From NCBI GenBank assembly GCA_964468125.1, contig CAYXVF010000121.1:1-17730 (forward strand): a stretch of DNA of 17,730 nucleotides, read 5' to 3'. Shown here in pieces: positions 1 through 7,685 of this stretch; position 1 is the stretch's first letter; each line of letters begins with the position of its first letter. The notes below the pieces were generated by a model. That model ran no database searches. It saw only the letters and a program-made list of their open reading frames with translations, and had not been told where the DNA came from. The translations under genes were made by a program, and so were the position numbers. This stretch comes from CAYXVF01 sp964468125 (GTDB lineage Bacteria > Myxococcota > XYA12-FULL-58-9 > CAYXVF01).

Positions 1-90
1 CCGCTCTCAGACGGGCGGAACGACCGTCTAACAGGCGATTCCGATCGGAGATGGCCCTCCAGGAGCAACGACGGCCGGCGCCTGTCGATA

Positions 91-106
91 ACTGCCTCGC
101 GGCAGT
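91..106. repeat. Short perfect inverted repeat upstream of the first gene
   Basis: ACTGCC (91-96) and GGCAGT (101-106) are perfect reverse complements around a TCGC loop. The dyad ends 31 nt before the preferred GTG start at 138. No T-tract follows, so it does not look like an intrinsic terminator of an upstream gene. It could be an RNA hairpin in the leader or an operator, or chance in GC-rich DNA. If the gene started at 51, the dyad would be coding. Confidence 0.3.
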
Positions 107-137
107 GCCATGTGCCGCAATCGACCGGAGAATGACA

Positions 138-1355
138 GTGAACGAGCCCGTACAACGCATCGAAGACCGGATGCTGGTGTTTCCCGGTGGGGACGCACCG
201 GTTCTCGCACCGGTGGATCCGAACCCCAGCCGTCTCGAGATGCAGCGCCCCGGGAAGACCGTCCCGGAGGGTCTCACTCTCGACCGCGTCAATACGCCGC
301 CCAAGGACTTCACCGTCAACGGGATCGTCTACCCGAGTGCCAACGCGTTGGCGGCTTCGACGCTCGCGCATGCGGCCGGCGGCGTCGATATTCCGCCGCG
401 CGACCTAAAGAAGTTCATGGTCGCCGGTCCTCACGCCTTCGACGAGCGCGCCGTCATGGAGCAACCGGGGGCTCTGCGCTCCTGGCTCCTTCGCACGAGC
501 ATCTGGTACACCTTTGCCGTCGGCGACGGGAAGAAAGCGAACCTCACCGGTGACCACTTCGTCGATCTCACGGTCAACAAGCCGGGTCGCCCCGCGGTAC
601 TCAAGCCCTTCATGCTGATCAACAACGGCAATGGCAGCGGGCACTGCGGTCACACCGATCTCTACCTCGGCAAGTTCCGCCAGCTCGGTCGCGAGCTCGG
701 TGCCCTTTCCGACGGCATGAGCGCGGAGGATGCGCAGGCCAAGGCCATGTCGATTCACGCGGACGCCGTCGCCTTTCTCGACGGCAACAAACGCTGGCAT
801 GCGTGGGTGTCCGATGAGGTGAACGGTACACCGATGGTCGGCCACGCCATGGCCACCAAGAAGACCAGCCGAAGCCTGCTCCAGCGCCCTGGGGACCGGA
901 TCGAGGCGATTCGCGACGGCTTTCCCTTCACCGGCGTCTTCGTCGAACCGATGAAGGAGTTCTTCGATCGCTTCCCCCGCGGCGATTACTACATCGTCAA
1001 CGACGACCGGCTCACGTCGGAGATGGCCCAGCGGGGACTCGAGGCGTTCCAGAAGATTCAGGGGAAGAAGTACGACTCGCACCTGAACCTGAGCGACGAT
1101 GCCTTCTATTGCAGCGAAGCGGTGGTCGAGTTCTTCAAGGGCGCCTACGAGGGATCTGGCAAGAAGCCCCCCTACCTGCCCACGACCCGGGTGCAGCAAA
1201 AGCTCCTCGGTGTGATCAAGGGCCTCGACGAGGTGATCGCAGAGCCGATGACCTTTGGGGCATCACCGCATCTGCGCTTCGTGCACGGGAACGAGTCGGG
1301 CACCCGGGACTATATCGACGTGCGCCAGAAGCTCGTGCTCCCGGCGCACATCTGA
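138..1355 (+). CDS. Permuted papain-fold (YiiX/NlpC-P60-like) hypothetical protein
   Basis: Predicted 405-residue protein of unknown substrate. The best functional clue is the order of motifs: a GHTDLYLG segment (His172) comes before a YDSHLNL...FYCSEAV segment (Cys325, with Ser326-Glu327). His before Cys-Ser-Glu is the circularly permuted arrangement of YiiX/YaeF-like NlpC/P60 enzymes, which act on peptides, amides or lipids. The conserved Tyr-Asp ahead of the Cys and the DYYIV strand at 283-287 also fit. His236 in MVGHAMAT is an alternative catalytic His. No signal peptide or membrane segment is visible. The start is uncertain: GTG 138 has GGAG seven nt upstream; ATG 132 lies almost on top of that site; ATG 51 has no usable spacing and would add a 29-residue atypical extension. 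The gene converges on fimT with only three bases between stop codons. Family call moderate; function unknown. Confidence 0.6.
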   Translation: MNEPVQRIEDRMLVFPGGDAPVLAPVDPNPSRLEMQRPGKTVPEGLTLDRVNTPPKDFTVNGIVYPSANALAASTLAHAAGGVDIPPRDLKKFMVAGPHAFDERAVMEQPGALRSWLLRTSIWYTFAVGDGKKANLTGDHFVDLTVNKPGRPAVLKPFMLINNGNGSGHCGHTDLYLGKFRQLGRELGALSDGMSAEDAQAKAMSIHADAVAFLDGNKRWHAWVSDEVNGTPMVGHAMATKKTSRSLLQRPGDRIEAIRDGFPFTGVFVEPMKEFFDRFPRGDYYIVNDDRLTSEMAQRGLEAFQKIQGKKYDSHLNLSDDAFYCSEAVVEFFKGAYEGSGKKPPYLPTTRVQQKLLGVIKGLDEVIAEPMTFGASPHLRFVHGNESGTRDYIDVRQKLVLPAHI

Positions 1356-1358
1356 CTG

Positions 1359-2048
1359 TCATTTACAGACGCCGCCCTCGCCGCAGGTGCGCAAACGCGC
1401 AGCGCCCGCGACGGTGATCTGCAGCCGCTTGACGACCGTTCCGGAGACGTTGACCGGATCGGACATGTCGATCGCAATCGAGTGGAGCACCTGCTCACTC
1501 TCGGATGCGCCCCAGTTGTACGAGAAGCCTTGATTGTTGAACAAGATCGTCCTCGGCAAGGACGTCCCATCCCATTTCGAGGTGATGAACGTGGCTCCGT
1601 CCGAGCTCCCGTCTCCGTCGATGTCGGGCGCATCGTCGAAAACGAGCTGTTCGCCGTAGGTGGTCGCAGGAGTGCCGGTGATGCCGAGGAGCAGCTGCTC
1701 GTTGATCAGGTGCTCATGAATGAGCTCGTCGGTGCCTTCCGTGTAGATGTAATCCCCGTCCCGATCGAAGTAGGCGACGATCTTGATGTCTTCATCGTTT
1801 GCCACGTCAGGGGACAATAGGAGTTGAACCACGGAGTTCCTGGACGTGCGCATCGATTGCGCTCGGGCCTTGGTGGCCGCTGCGTAAAACTCGAGGGCGA
1901 CTTCATTTAACCGCTGGTTCCAGGTGAGCGTGCCGAGAGACCCCACCGCCAGCGCGGTCAGGATCGAGATCAGCGCGATCACGATAATGAGCTCGATCAA
2001 CGTGAAGCCGCGGGCGCGAGCTAGGGTTCGAGCGTGATTTCGCGCCAT
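1359..2048 (-). CDS. fimT: FimT/GspH-type minor pseudopilin, type IV pilus
   Basis: A 229-residue type IV prepilin. The leader ends at Gly14, followed by FTLIELIIVIAL: prepilin peptidase should cut after Gly14, and Glu19 is the +5 glutamate needed for N-methylation and assembly. The hydrophobic alpha1 helix runs about 15-40. After it come QRLNEVALEFYAAATKARAQSMRTSRNSV, typical of FimT/FimU/GspH, and a beta-rich C-terminal domain. Two acidic loops resemble calcium-binding turns (DRDGDY near 95 and DIDGDGSSD near 142). Cys222 and Cys228 near the C-terminus could form a disulfide. It is the last gene of the minor-pilin operon; its start overlaps the end of pilY1 by 28 bp, which suggests translational coupling, and AAGG lies seven nt upstream. 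FimT-like pilins prime pilus assembly with PilV and PilX; some bind DNA, which cannot be judged here. GspH and FimU are alternative names for the same fold. Confidence 0.88.
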   Translation of the reverse strand: MARNHARTLARARGFTLIELIIVIALISILTALAVGSLGTLTWNQRLNEVALEFYAAATKARAQSMRTSRNSVVQLLLSPDVANDEDIKIVAYFDRDGDYIYTEGTDELIHEHLINEQLLLGITGTPATTYGEQLVFDDAPDIDGDGSSDGATFITSKWDGTSLPRTILFNNQGFSYNWGASESEQVLHSIAIDMSDPVNVSGTVVKRLQITVAGAARLRTCGEGGVCK

Positions 2049-5000
2049 GACATGACCTTGAGGTTGGTGGACGGCTGGCCGATCTCCTGCGTCTTGATCG
2101 AGAGCGGCCGCGGCGCCTCCGTATCGCCCGCGGCGAATTCTTGAACGAACACGTCCGTGGTGTCCACGGTCGTCGGGACCTCGGTCTTCACCGTCGGTCC
2201 GCTCGCGCGGCCGGCCGGGTCGCGGCGGATCACGACCGCTTGACGAATTTTGGAGCCCGACACGAGGTAGGGCGTCTCATTGGCGAAAATCGACGTCCCG
2301 GCGACCACCTGAACATTCGCGGTCACATCGAAGAAATTTCGCGCCGCATAGCCGTAGAAGCGCGAGCCTCCGTTCAGGTTCTCGCACGGGTTCACTGACT
2401 CGATCTTCCCCGGCAGGGACGCAAAAAAGACGATCGTGTTGTCGAGAACCACCGGGTCTGACCAGTAGCGATCCTCGGGAACGCCTTCGCTGTCTGGGGG
2501 GTCGAGGTCGGTGACGAAATCACGCTCCTTTCCATCCCCCACAACCCACTCGAGGTCATTGATCGTCAGGTCGCCGATGTCGATGAGCGCGTCCGTGTCG
2601 TAGGGGCTCCCGCAGTCGAGGTCATCGCGTACCGCATAGAAGCGTTGCTGCACCGGTGTGCCGTCGACTTCGTCGGGCACGCGGTCGTCGCCCCCCGTGC
2701 CGAAGTAGACGTGCGGGAAATCGAAGTTTCGCTGCGGGAAGGCGACCGCGGGTTTTGTGATCACCGGCGCCCAGGTTCGGGTGCCATCGCCCTCCGGGTC
2801 GCCCGCGTCGAAGAGCACGCAGGCGGGCCAGGACGAGTCGGAAACCTCAGAACCCGAGTAGGAACCATTCTGATCGAGCTCAATCTTCCAAAGCCGTCCC
2901 TCGAGGTCGCCCACGTAGAGGCGATCGACATAGCCATCGGGCCCGGCGGTGACGTCGTTCGGGTCGAAGGCGTCGAGCAGCTCGACCGAGGCGGGGATCG
3001 TGTTCGGAATGGTCGACGGGTTGTCCGGCCCGTCCGGGAGGTCGTCGAAGGTCCAGCGCTTCACGAGCTCCCCATCCACCGCGTCGATCGCATAGACCGT
3101 TCGACCGACGCGGTCCGGCGCGGAGGGAATGTTGTCGTATCCCGATCCGAAAAACGCGAGGAAGCGTGGGTTTCCAGAAACCCGGGCGCGCCCGACTGTG
3201 GGCCGGGACCAGGTCTCACCGGTGGCGGTTCCCACCTCCGGGCACGCGGAGCCCACCGGGTGACAGACGTTGACCTCACCGGTGCAGCACCGCTCGTTGT
3301 CCCCCACGCCGCACTCGGGCCACTCATCCGAGTCGCTCAGAGTCACCTCCACCGGCGTCGCGACGCAGGTCTTCACACACTGGGAACGGCAAAAGGACGT
3401 CTCGCCCAAGTCCGTATCGGCGGGCGGCGTGCTCGCCGTCGTGATCAGGAACTTGTCGCCGACGGACGAATCCTCGCGCATGTAGACGGTGAGCGTGTGG
3501 TCGCCCGCGGCGAGGTTGTAGACCGTGTTGTCGATATCGGTCCGCCAGTCATAGGTGTTGTCGCCATCGAGATCGACCCGGGCCGGCGAAGTTTCGTCGA
3601 TCGCGACACGGAAAGAGTTCGTGCTCATGTTCGCACCCAGCCCGCGGACGAAGACGCGGTAGTCCCCCGCGGTGAGGGTCACGAACTCGTAAACGAGCTG
3701 GGCACCGCACGGGGGAGTATCGAAGTCGCAGTTCGTACCGGTCGCGGGCAAGGGGACCACGCAGTCACCGGAAGCCGCGGAGGCATCACCGCCGACGGGG
3801 CACGTCGTTTGAACTTGGAACGTGTGAATCGAGTCGATGGTCGACGTCGAGTTGAAGTTCTCCGCCTCGATGTAGATGTTGCCGGGCGAGGTCTCGCCGA
3901 AGACGTGGTCCGCCGCGGTGCAGTCGTTGTTGCAAACGTTCGAGCAGACGGTGTTGGTCACGGTGATCGGATTCGTTCCCGTGCACTCCTCGATCGTGTT
4001 GTCCCAAGGGTCCGTGAACTCCCAAAGGGGGATCGGATCGTCCGTGTTCGTGATGTCCAGAGCGAAATAGTAGTTGTAGTCGCTGCGCCCCTGGCCCTGC
4101 GCCTGCCCAGCGATCAGGATTGTCCGCCACTGAGCGGTGCTGGAGTCGAATACATCCTGAACCAGGAGCTGTCCGTCGATCATGAACTGGTGCTCGTAGG
4201 TCACGTCGCCGTTTCCATCGACGAAGCGCTGGTTCTGAAGCCGATTGAGAAGGTTATAAGGGATGAAGGTCCACTTCTCCGCACCAGACGCCGCGTCGAA
4301 GGCGTGCACCATGCCGGCGTTCGATGCGATGAGCACGATCCGGTCGCGGGCGGAGATCACCGGGTCCGTCTTGAACGCGTTGTAGTTGTTGTCAGCGTAG
4401 GCGGGGTACTCCTCGTCCTGATTCGGGGCACCGACGAACACCGGGCTCGAGTGGCCAGCGTCGTACAGCTTCCAGTTCGTCAGATCCCTGCTGTTGTAGA
4501 CCTGCGGTGGGTGATCCATGCCGTTGCGCACGTAGGTGATGAGCGTCTGTGTCTCCGACTCGGTCAGGGCCATGATCGGCGCGAGAACCGGCGCGTTGGC
4601 GACCTCGAAGTTCAGGCGGTCGTCCACCGCACCGTCGTTGTCCGCGTCACGGGCGGTGTAGATGCGCCGGTTTGATTCGTTCACCGTACGCAGCGCCTCG
4701 CCTGCCTCCCACTCGAGGGAGACGTTCGCGTCGTCCGCGACCGAGGTGAACGCAGTGCTGCCCGCGGTACCGTCGAAATTCGTGATGTTATAGGCGTAGA
4801 GAAAACCCTCAAAGCCCGGGTAGAAGAAAGCACTGCCGTAGAGCAGGTCACCATTCGTGCCGTCTGTGAGTCTCAAATCGCTGGCGAGGTCCAGACCCGA
4901 GCGCGAATAGAGCCTGCGGTCGATCCAGTAGTAGGTCAACGCCACCTCGTCGATCTCCGGGGTGACATCCGCTGCCGGCGCGAAGGCCGCTTCTTCGGAC

Positions 5001-6613
5001 GGCAACGAGGTCTCTTCCGCCGCCATCTCGATCTTCCAGCGAAGCTTCGAGCCGAAATTCGTGAACGTGAAATCCTGACTTCCGTCGAGAAACTCTTGCG
5101 GCACGAGCTCCCAGTCCTGCCCGTCGTTGCTCGACACGTAGAATTCATAGGAGGTTCCGGTGGGCGGCGTGTACGGATTCCCGGACGATGCGTTGTTGAT
5201 GTTGACCCTGATCCGCGTGAACGCCTGCGTGATCGCATCGAGCGCGATCGCCTTGGAAATCGCCGTTCCGGCGAGATTGTAGATGCTTCCACGCGTGCTC
5301 AGAATCTGGCTGTAGGTGCCGGAGTTGTTCCCGTCCGCGGCGATCAGGTCCGGCGTGCGGTCGTCGTCACTGTCGATGTCGAAGGCGATGCCGATGTCCA
5401 GGTCGTCCCCGGCGTTGATGATCGGGGTCGCCCTACGCGCGAAGTTGGCCTGCCCGTCATTGGCAAAATAGTGGACCGTGCCGCCCACCCCGCCGCAGTT
5501 CCACCCGTCGCGGCCGACCATCAGGTCAGGATCACCGTCGCCGTCGAAGTCGGCAGCCATGATGAAGGTGACGCCGGCTTCGGCGAAGCTGATGTCGGGC
5601 AGGCGGGTGAAAGTGCCCGAGCCGTCGTTCTCCCAATGTCTGAGGTTCGCCTCGCTGACGCTGCCGATGATCAGGTCGAAGTCCCCGTCCTGGTCATAGT
5701 CCGCGACGGCGAGCCCGTTGATGCCACGGCGGTTCCCCCCGCAGCCACCGCTGGCGGTGACCCCGTAGTCCGCGAAGGGCCCGGTGAGACCGGAGTCGGC
5801 GAGGAGGACAAATGCGGACTGAAAGGTTCCATCGCCGTTCGAGCGAAAGAGCAGCACGCGCGCTTCGGTCCCATAGGAGCTGCCGACCAAAATGTCTTCA
5901 TCGCCGTCGCCGTCCCAGTCGACCACCTCGTGGTAGCCGCTCGTCCAGTGGGCAGCGGGCTCGTAGGTGCCCGAGTTGAATTGAGTCGTGACCACCACGG
6001 GAGCGGCGAAATTCGTCGCGCCTCCCCCGAGGCCGTCCGGAATCAGGCGGTTCTCGTAGTAGGTGGCGAGGTTCAGACGTCCGTCGGTGTTCTCGTTTTG
6101 CATGTTGAAGTAGACGAAATCCGTGTCGCCGTCCGCGTCGTAGTCGCCGGTGAGCACCGCCGGGGAGTTACCGTTGCAGGTGGTCGGCATGTCGATGCGA
6201 AAGGTGTCAAAGGCGCTCGTTCCCGGAGCCCCGCCCGCGCTGAAACCGGCGAAGTCATCGTTCACGTCGCGCGTGTTTTTCAAGAAGTGCAGGTGACACT
6301 CGGGGCTGAGCATCTGCGCCACCATGTCGTTGTGGCCGTCCCCGTCGAAATCACCCGACCCGGCGACAAACACGCGGACGCCAAAGGACTCGCCGGTGGT
6401 GTTGAAGGTGTTGCCCTTGCGAGCCAGGGTCAGGGGTGTTGCCGCATTTGTGTCCCACCCCTCGGCGGAGGTGAGCGGATCTTTGTACGTGATGTCGTCG
6501 AAAGCCTCGGCGGCGAGCACGACTTCGGTCTCGTTGCACACCTGCGCCCGCGCGGAGGAGAGCGGCCACGCGATGAGCGCGACGAGAGTCAGGGGATAGA
6601 TCAACGGTCTCAT
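2021..6613 (-). CDS. pilY1: PilY1-like pilus tip adhesin with FG-GAP propeller and jelly-roll-like insert
   Basis: A 1530-residue secreted protein. A signal peptide covers about 1-23 (cut near ARA/QV). Residues 78-428 carry six FG-GAP/VCBS-like repeats with DxDxDG calcium loops. Residues about 460-560 look beta-sandwich-like. The PilY1 C-terminal propeller is identified by AGHSSPVFVGAP (719-730), NAGMVHAFDAASG (765-777) and DGYVDRLYVGDLEGRLWKI (1226-1244), the last with the PilY1 calcium-loop context. A segment of about 260 residues (875-1135) interrupts the propeller: a jelly-roll-like domain (IEAENF to FLITT, 915-1058) flanked by Cys-rich stretches. Known PilY1/PilC proteins sit at the pilus tip, act in adhesion and surface sensing, and control retraction through calcium. 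The gene starts 10 nt after the pilX stop, with GAGAGGA upstream, and overlaps fimT. The PilY1 call is firm; the ligand is unknown. It is longer than the roughly 1160 residues of Pseudomonas PilY1, mainly because of the N-terminal propeller and the insert. Confidence 0.9.
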   Translation of the reverse strand: MRPLIYPLTLVALIAWPLSSARAQVCNETEVVLAAEAFDDITYKDPLTSAEGWDTNAATPLTLARKGNTFNTTGESFGVRVFVAGSGDFDGDGHNDMVAQMLSPECHLHFLKNTRDVNDDFAGFSAGGAPGTSAFDTFRIDMPTTCNGNSPAVLTGDYDADGDTDFVYFNMQNENTDGRLNLATYYENRLIPDGLGGGATNFAAPVVVTTQFNSGTYEPAAHWTSGYHEVVDWDGDGDEDILVGSSYGTEARVLLFRSNGDGTFQSAFVLLADSGLTGPFADYGVTASGGCGGNRRGINGLAVADYDQDGDFDLIIGSVSEANLRHWENDGSGTFTRLPDISFAEAGVTFIMAADFDGDGDPDLMVGRDGWNCGGVGGTVHYFANDGQANFARRATPIINAGDDLDIGIAFDIDSDDDRTPDLIAADGNNSGTYSQILSTRGSIYNLAGTAISKAIALDAITQAFTRIRVNINNASSGNPYTPPTGTSYEFYVSSNDGQDWELVPQEFLDGSQDFTFTNFGSKLRWKIEMAAEETSLPSEEAAFAPAADVTPEIDEVALTYYWIDRRLYSRSGLDLASDLRLTDGTNGDLLYGSAFFYPGFEGFLYAYNITNFDGTAGSTAFTSVADDANVSLEWEAGEALRTVNESNRRIYTARDADNDGAVDDRLNFEVANAPVLAPIMALTESETQTLITYVRNGMDHPPQVYNSRDLTNWKLYDAGHSSPVFVGAPNQDEEYPAYADNNYNAFKTDPVISARDRIVLIASNAGMVHAFDAASGAEKWTFIPYNLLNRLQNQRFVDGNGDVTYEHQFMIDGQLLVQDVFDSSTAQWRTILIAGQAQGQGRSDYNYYFALDITNTDDPIPLWEFTDPWDNTIEECTGTNPITVTNTVCSNVCNNDCTAADHVFGETSPGNIYIEAENFNSTSTIDSIHTFQVQTTCPVGGDASAASGDCVVPLPATGTNCDFDTPPCGAQLVYEFVTLTAGDYRVFVRGLGANMSTNSFRVAIDETSPARVDLDGDNTYDWRTDIDNTVYNLAAGDHTLTVYMREDSSVGDKFLITTASTPPADTDLGETSFCRSQCVKTCVATPVEVTLSDSDEWPECGVGDNERCCTGEVNVCHPVGSACPEVGTATGETWSRPTVGRARVSGNPRFLAFFGSGYDNIPSAPDRVGRTVYAIDAVDGELVKRWTFDDLPDGPDNPSTIPNTIPASVELLDAFDPNDVTAGPDGYVDRLYVGDLEGRLWKIELDQNGSYSGSEVSDSSWPACVLFDAGDPEGDGTRTWAPVITKPAVAFPQRNFDFPHVYFGTGGDDRVPDEVDGTPVQQRFYAVRDDLDCGSPYDTDALIDIGDLTINDLEWVVGDGKERDFVTDLDPPDSEGVPEDRYWSDPVVLDNTIVFFASLPGKIESVNPCENLNGGSRFYGYAARNFFDVTANVQVVAGTSIFANETPYLVSGSKIRQAVVIRRDPAGRASGPTVKTEVPTTVDTTDVFVQEFAAGDTEAPRPLSIKTQEIGQPSTNLKVMSWREITLEP
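3211..3991 (-). other. Cys-rich jelly-roll-like insert within PilY1
   Basis: Encodes residues about 875-1135 of the PilY1-like protein. It holds 16 of the protein's 24 cysteines. CX3CX3C occurs twice, at Cys890/894/898 and Cys1075/1079/1083, on either side of a domain that starts with NIYIEAENF and contains GDYRVFVRG and GDHTLTVYMRE. The IEAENF opening and these two strand patterns recall CBM6/CBM35 or malectin-like carbohydrate-binding jelly rolls. After the second motif comes a further Cys cluster at 1101-1124, including a Cys-Cys pair. The fold assignment is from pattern only; sugar binding is inference. Confidence 0.55.
5330..6382 (-). repeat. Six FG-GAP/VCBS repeats encoded in pilY1
   Basis: Encodes residues 78-428. 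Each unit carries an acidic loop followed by a hydrophobic strand: Asp at 88/90/92/96, 157/159/161/165, 232/234/236/240, 305/307/309/313, 355/357/359/363 and a degenerate unit from Asp412. The consensus DxDxDGxxDxxV is that of calcium-bound integrin-alpha-like beta-propellers. Several units also carry NDG-T-F style blade ends (for example near 258-264 and 329-335). Unit number was counted by eye and could be six or seven. Confidence 0.8.
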
Positions 6614-6623
6614 CGCAGTCCTC

Positions 6624-7169
6624 TCAATTCCCGGCGGTCACCGCGACCTCGATCAGGCGTTTTGAGCCCGAGGGGTCGACACCGAGCGCGCGGATCAGAA
6701 TCAAATCGTCCGCGTCGGTGCTGTAGTCGCCGTCGCCATCGTCGTTGTCACCGAAGACCACTCGGAACGTGCCTCGGGTGGCCGCGCCCGCGTCTCCAAA
6801 GGCCTCCGGATTGTTCGGGTCCGTGATCTCCTGCCACGACTCACATTGCGTGGGCACTCCGGTGGTCTTCAGGCCGGTGCAGATTTCGTCACCGTTCGAG
6901 AGCGCAGAGAAAAGGCCGTTTGCGTCGACCAGGAGCGCGGTCTCGTCCCGATTGTCGTCGTAGCGATAGGGCTCGTCGTTGAGTTGCTCGAGTCCCCAGG
7001 CAAGGCCTGCCTCCGCCAAGGCGAGCGCGACCTCGGACTCACGCATGTTCTGCACGACGACCAGGTCCTCCCCCATCGAGCTCATCACCGAGAGGCCCAA
7101 GACCGTGAGGATCACGAGCACGGTCAACCCCATCAGGAGCGCGAAGCCTCGTTCATTCCGGCGGACCAT
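6624..7169 (-). CDS. pilX: PilX-like minor pilin
   Basis: A 181-residue protein opening with MVRRNERGFALLMGLTVLVI: a short basic leader, a Gly8/Phe9 prepilin cleavage site and a hydrophobic alpha1 helix to about residue 30. The +5 position is Met rather than Glu, as is usual for PilX-type minor pilins. The following QNMRESEVALALAEAGLAWGLEQL (about 40-63) is the standard PilX helix. An acidic DNDDGDGDYSTDADD stretch at 141-155 looks like a calcium-binding loop, and Cys97/Cys109 may form a disulfide. Its ATG shares one base with the pilV TGA (TGATG), with GAGGGGGA just upstream, so it is co-translated with pilV; pilY1 follows 10 nt later. PilX works with PilV and PilY1 to build the priming complex at the pilus tip. 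GspK is a less likely alternative because the protein is short. Confidence 0.85.
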   Translation of the reverse strand: MVRRNERGFALLMGLTVLVILTVLGLSVMSSMGEDLVVVQNMRESEVALALAEAGLAWGLEQLNDEPYRYDDNRDETALLVDANGLFSALSNGDEICTGLKTTGVPTQCESWQEITDPNNPEAFGDAGAATRGTFRVVFGDNDDGDGDYSTDADDLILIRALGVDPSGSKRLIEVAVTAGN

Positions 7170-7651
7170 CAGTTCCCCCTCGCCAGCTGGCGAATGCGAC
7201 CGCGCACCTGCACCTCGTGGTCGGCGCCGAAGGTGCTGCTCCCCCCCACTTCACTGTCCTCCCAGTCGACCACGACGAGCACGTCTTTGTAGCCGAGGGT
7301 GGGGGACTCGCTCTCCACCGTCGCGCTCACGGTGAAGTAGGCATCGTCGGCGTTCGGCAGCGAGCGGCCATACTTGTCGAAATAGGTAGGGAAGGCGGGC
7401 TGCCCAGCGAGGGTGCCAATGTCACCCAAGTCCAGGTCTTCGTAGCGATTTACCTGAATTTCATCGAGGGCCGCGCTCGCGAGATTTGTAGCGAGGGAGA
7501 TCTCGGCGGCGTCCTGCACCGCCCGTGCCGACTGAAAGTTCATGCTCGTCAGCCCCAGGATCCCCACGGAGACGATCGCGAGGGTCAACATGAGTTCCAT
7601 GAGCGTCAAGCCGCGCTCTCGGCGCGGAATGTATCGTTTCGTCACACGCAT
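7169..7651 (-). CDS. pilV: PilV-like minor pilin, first gene of the operon
   Basis: A 160-residue type IV prepilin: basic leader MRVTKRYIPRRERG, cleavage after Gly14, then LTLMELMLTLAIVSVGILGL with Glu19 at +5. The SVGILGL motif and the following AVQDAAEISLATNLASAALDEIQVNR match PilV rather than FimT. The C-terminal part is beta-rich (FTVSATVESESPTLGYKDVLVVVDW). The frame stays open upstream to 8104, but that part is antisense to the kinase gene and unlike a pilin; the ATG at 7651 has AGGAGG four nt upstream and is a clear start. GTG at codon 3 (7645) is an alternative. A sigma-54 element lies directly upstream. PilV is part of the minor-pilin priming complex. No PilW gene sits between it and pilX, where one is often found. 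Confidence 0.87.
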   Translation of the reverse strand: MRVTKRYIPRRERGLTLMELMLTLAIVSVGILGLTSMNFQSARAVQDAAEISLATNLASAALDEIQVNRYEDLDLGDIGTLAGQPAFPTYFDKYGRSLPNADDAYFTVSATVESESPTLGYKDVLVVVDWEDSEVGGSSTFGADHEVQVRGRIRQLARGN

Positions 7652-7669
7652 CGGTCCTCCTCGGATTTC

Positions 7670-7685
7670 AGCAATTCGCGTGCCA
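7670..7685 (-). promoter_or_regulatory. Sigma-54 (RpoN) -24/-12 promoter element facing pilV
   Basis: The minus strand reads TGGCACG-CGAA-TTGCT (7685 to 7670). It fits the sigma-54 consensus TGGCACG-N4-TTGCW at every conserved position, with 10 nt between the invariant GG and GC. The expected start of transcription is near 7659, leaving a leader of only about eight nt that still keeps GAGG before the ATG at 7651. Sigma-54 control of pilin genes is established (pilA of Pseudomonas and Myxococcus). The very short leader is the main point against it. Confidence 0.65.

Noticed and set aside
405..1199. 264-codon minus-strand open frame inside the first gene
   Set aside because: Antisense shadow with Val/Ala/Glu-rich composition; the plus frame carries the recognisable His and Cys-Ser-Glu motifs and ends cleanly against fimT.
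2645..6826. Two very long plus-strand open frames (2645-4675 and 5096-6826) opposite pilY1
   Set aside because: They are antisense to a well-supported PilY1 gene. Their translations are Val/Arg/Asp-rich low-complexity text produced by GC-rich codons and by the reversed DxDGDG repeats, with no recognisable motifs and no good start signals.
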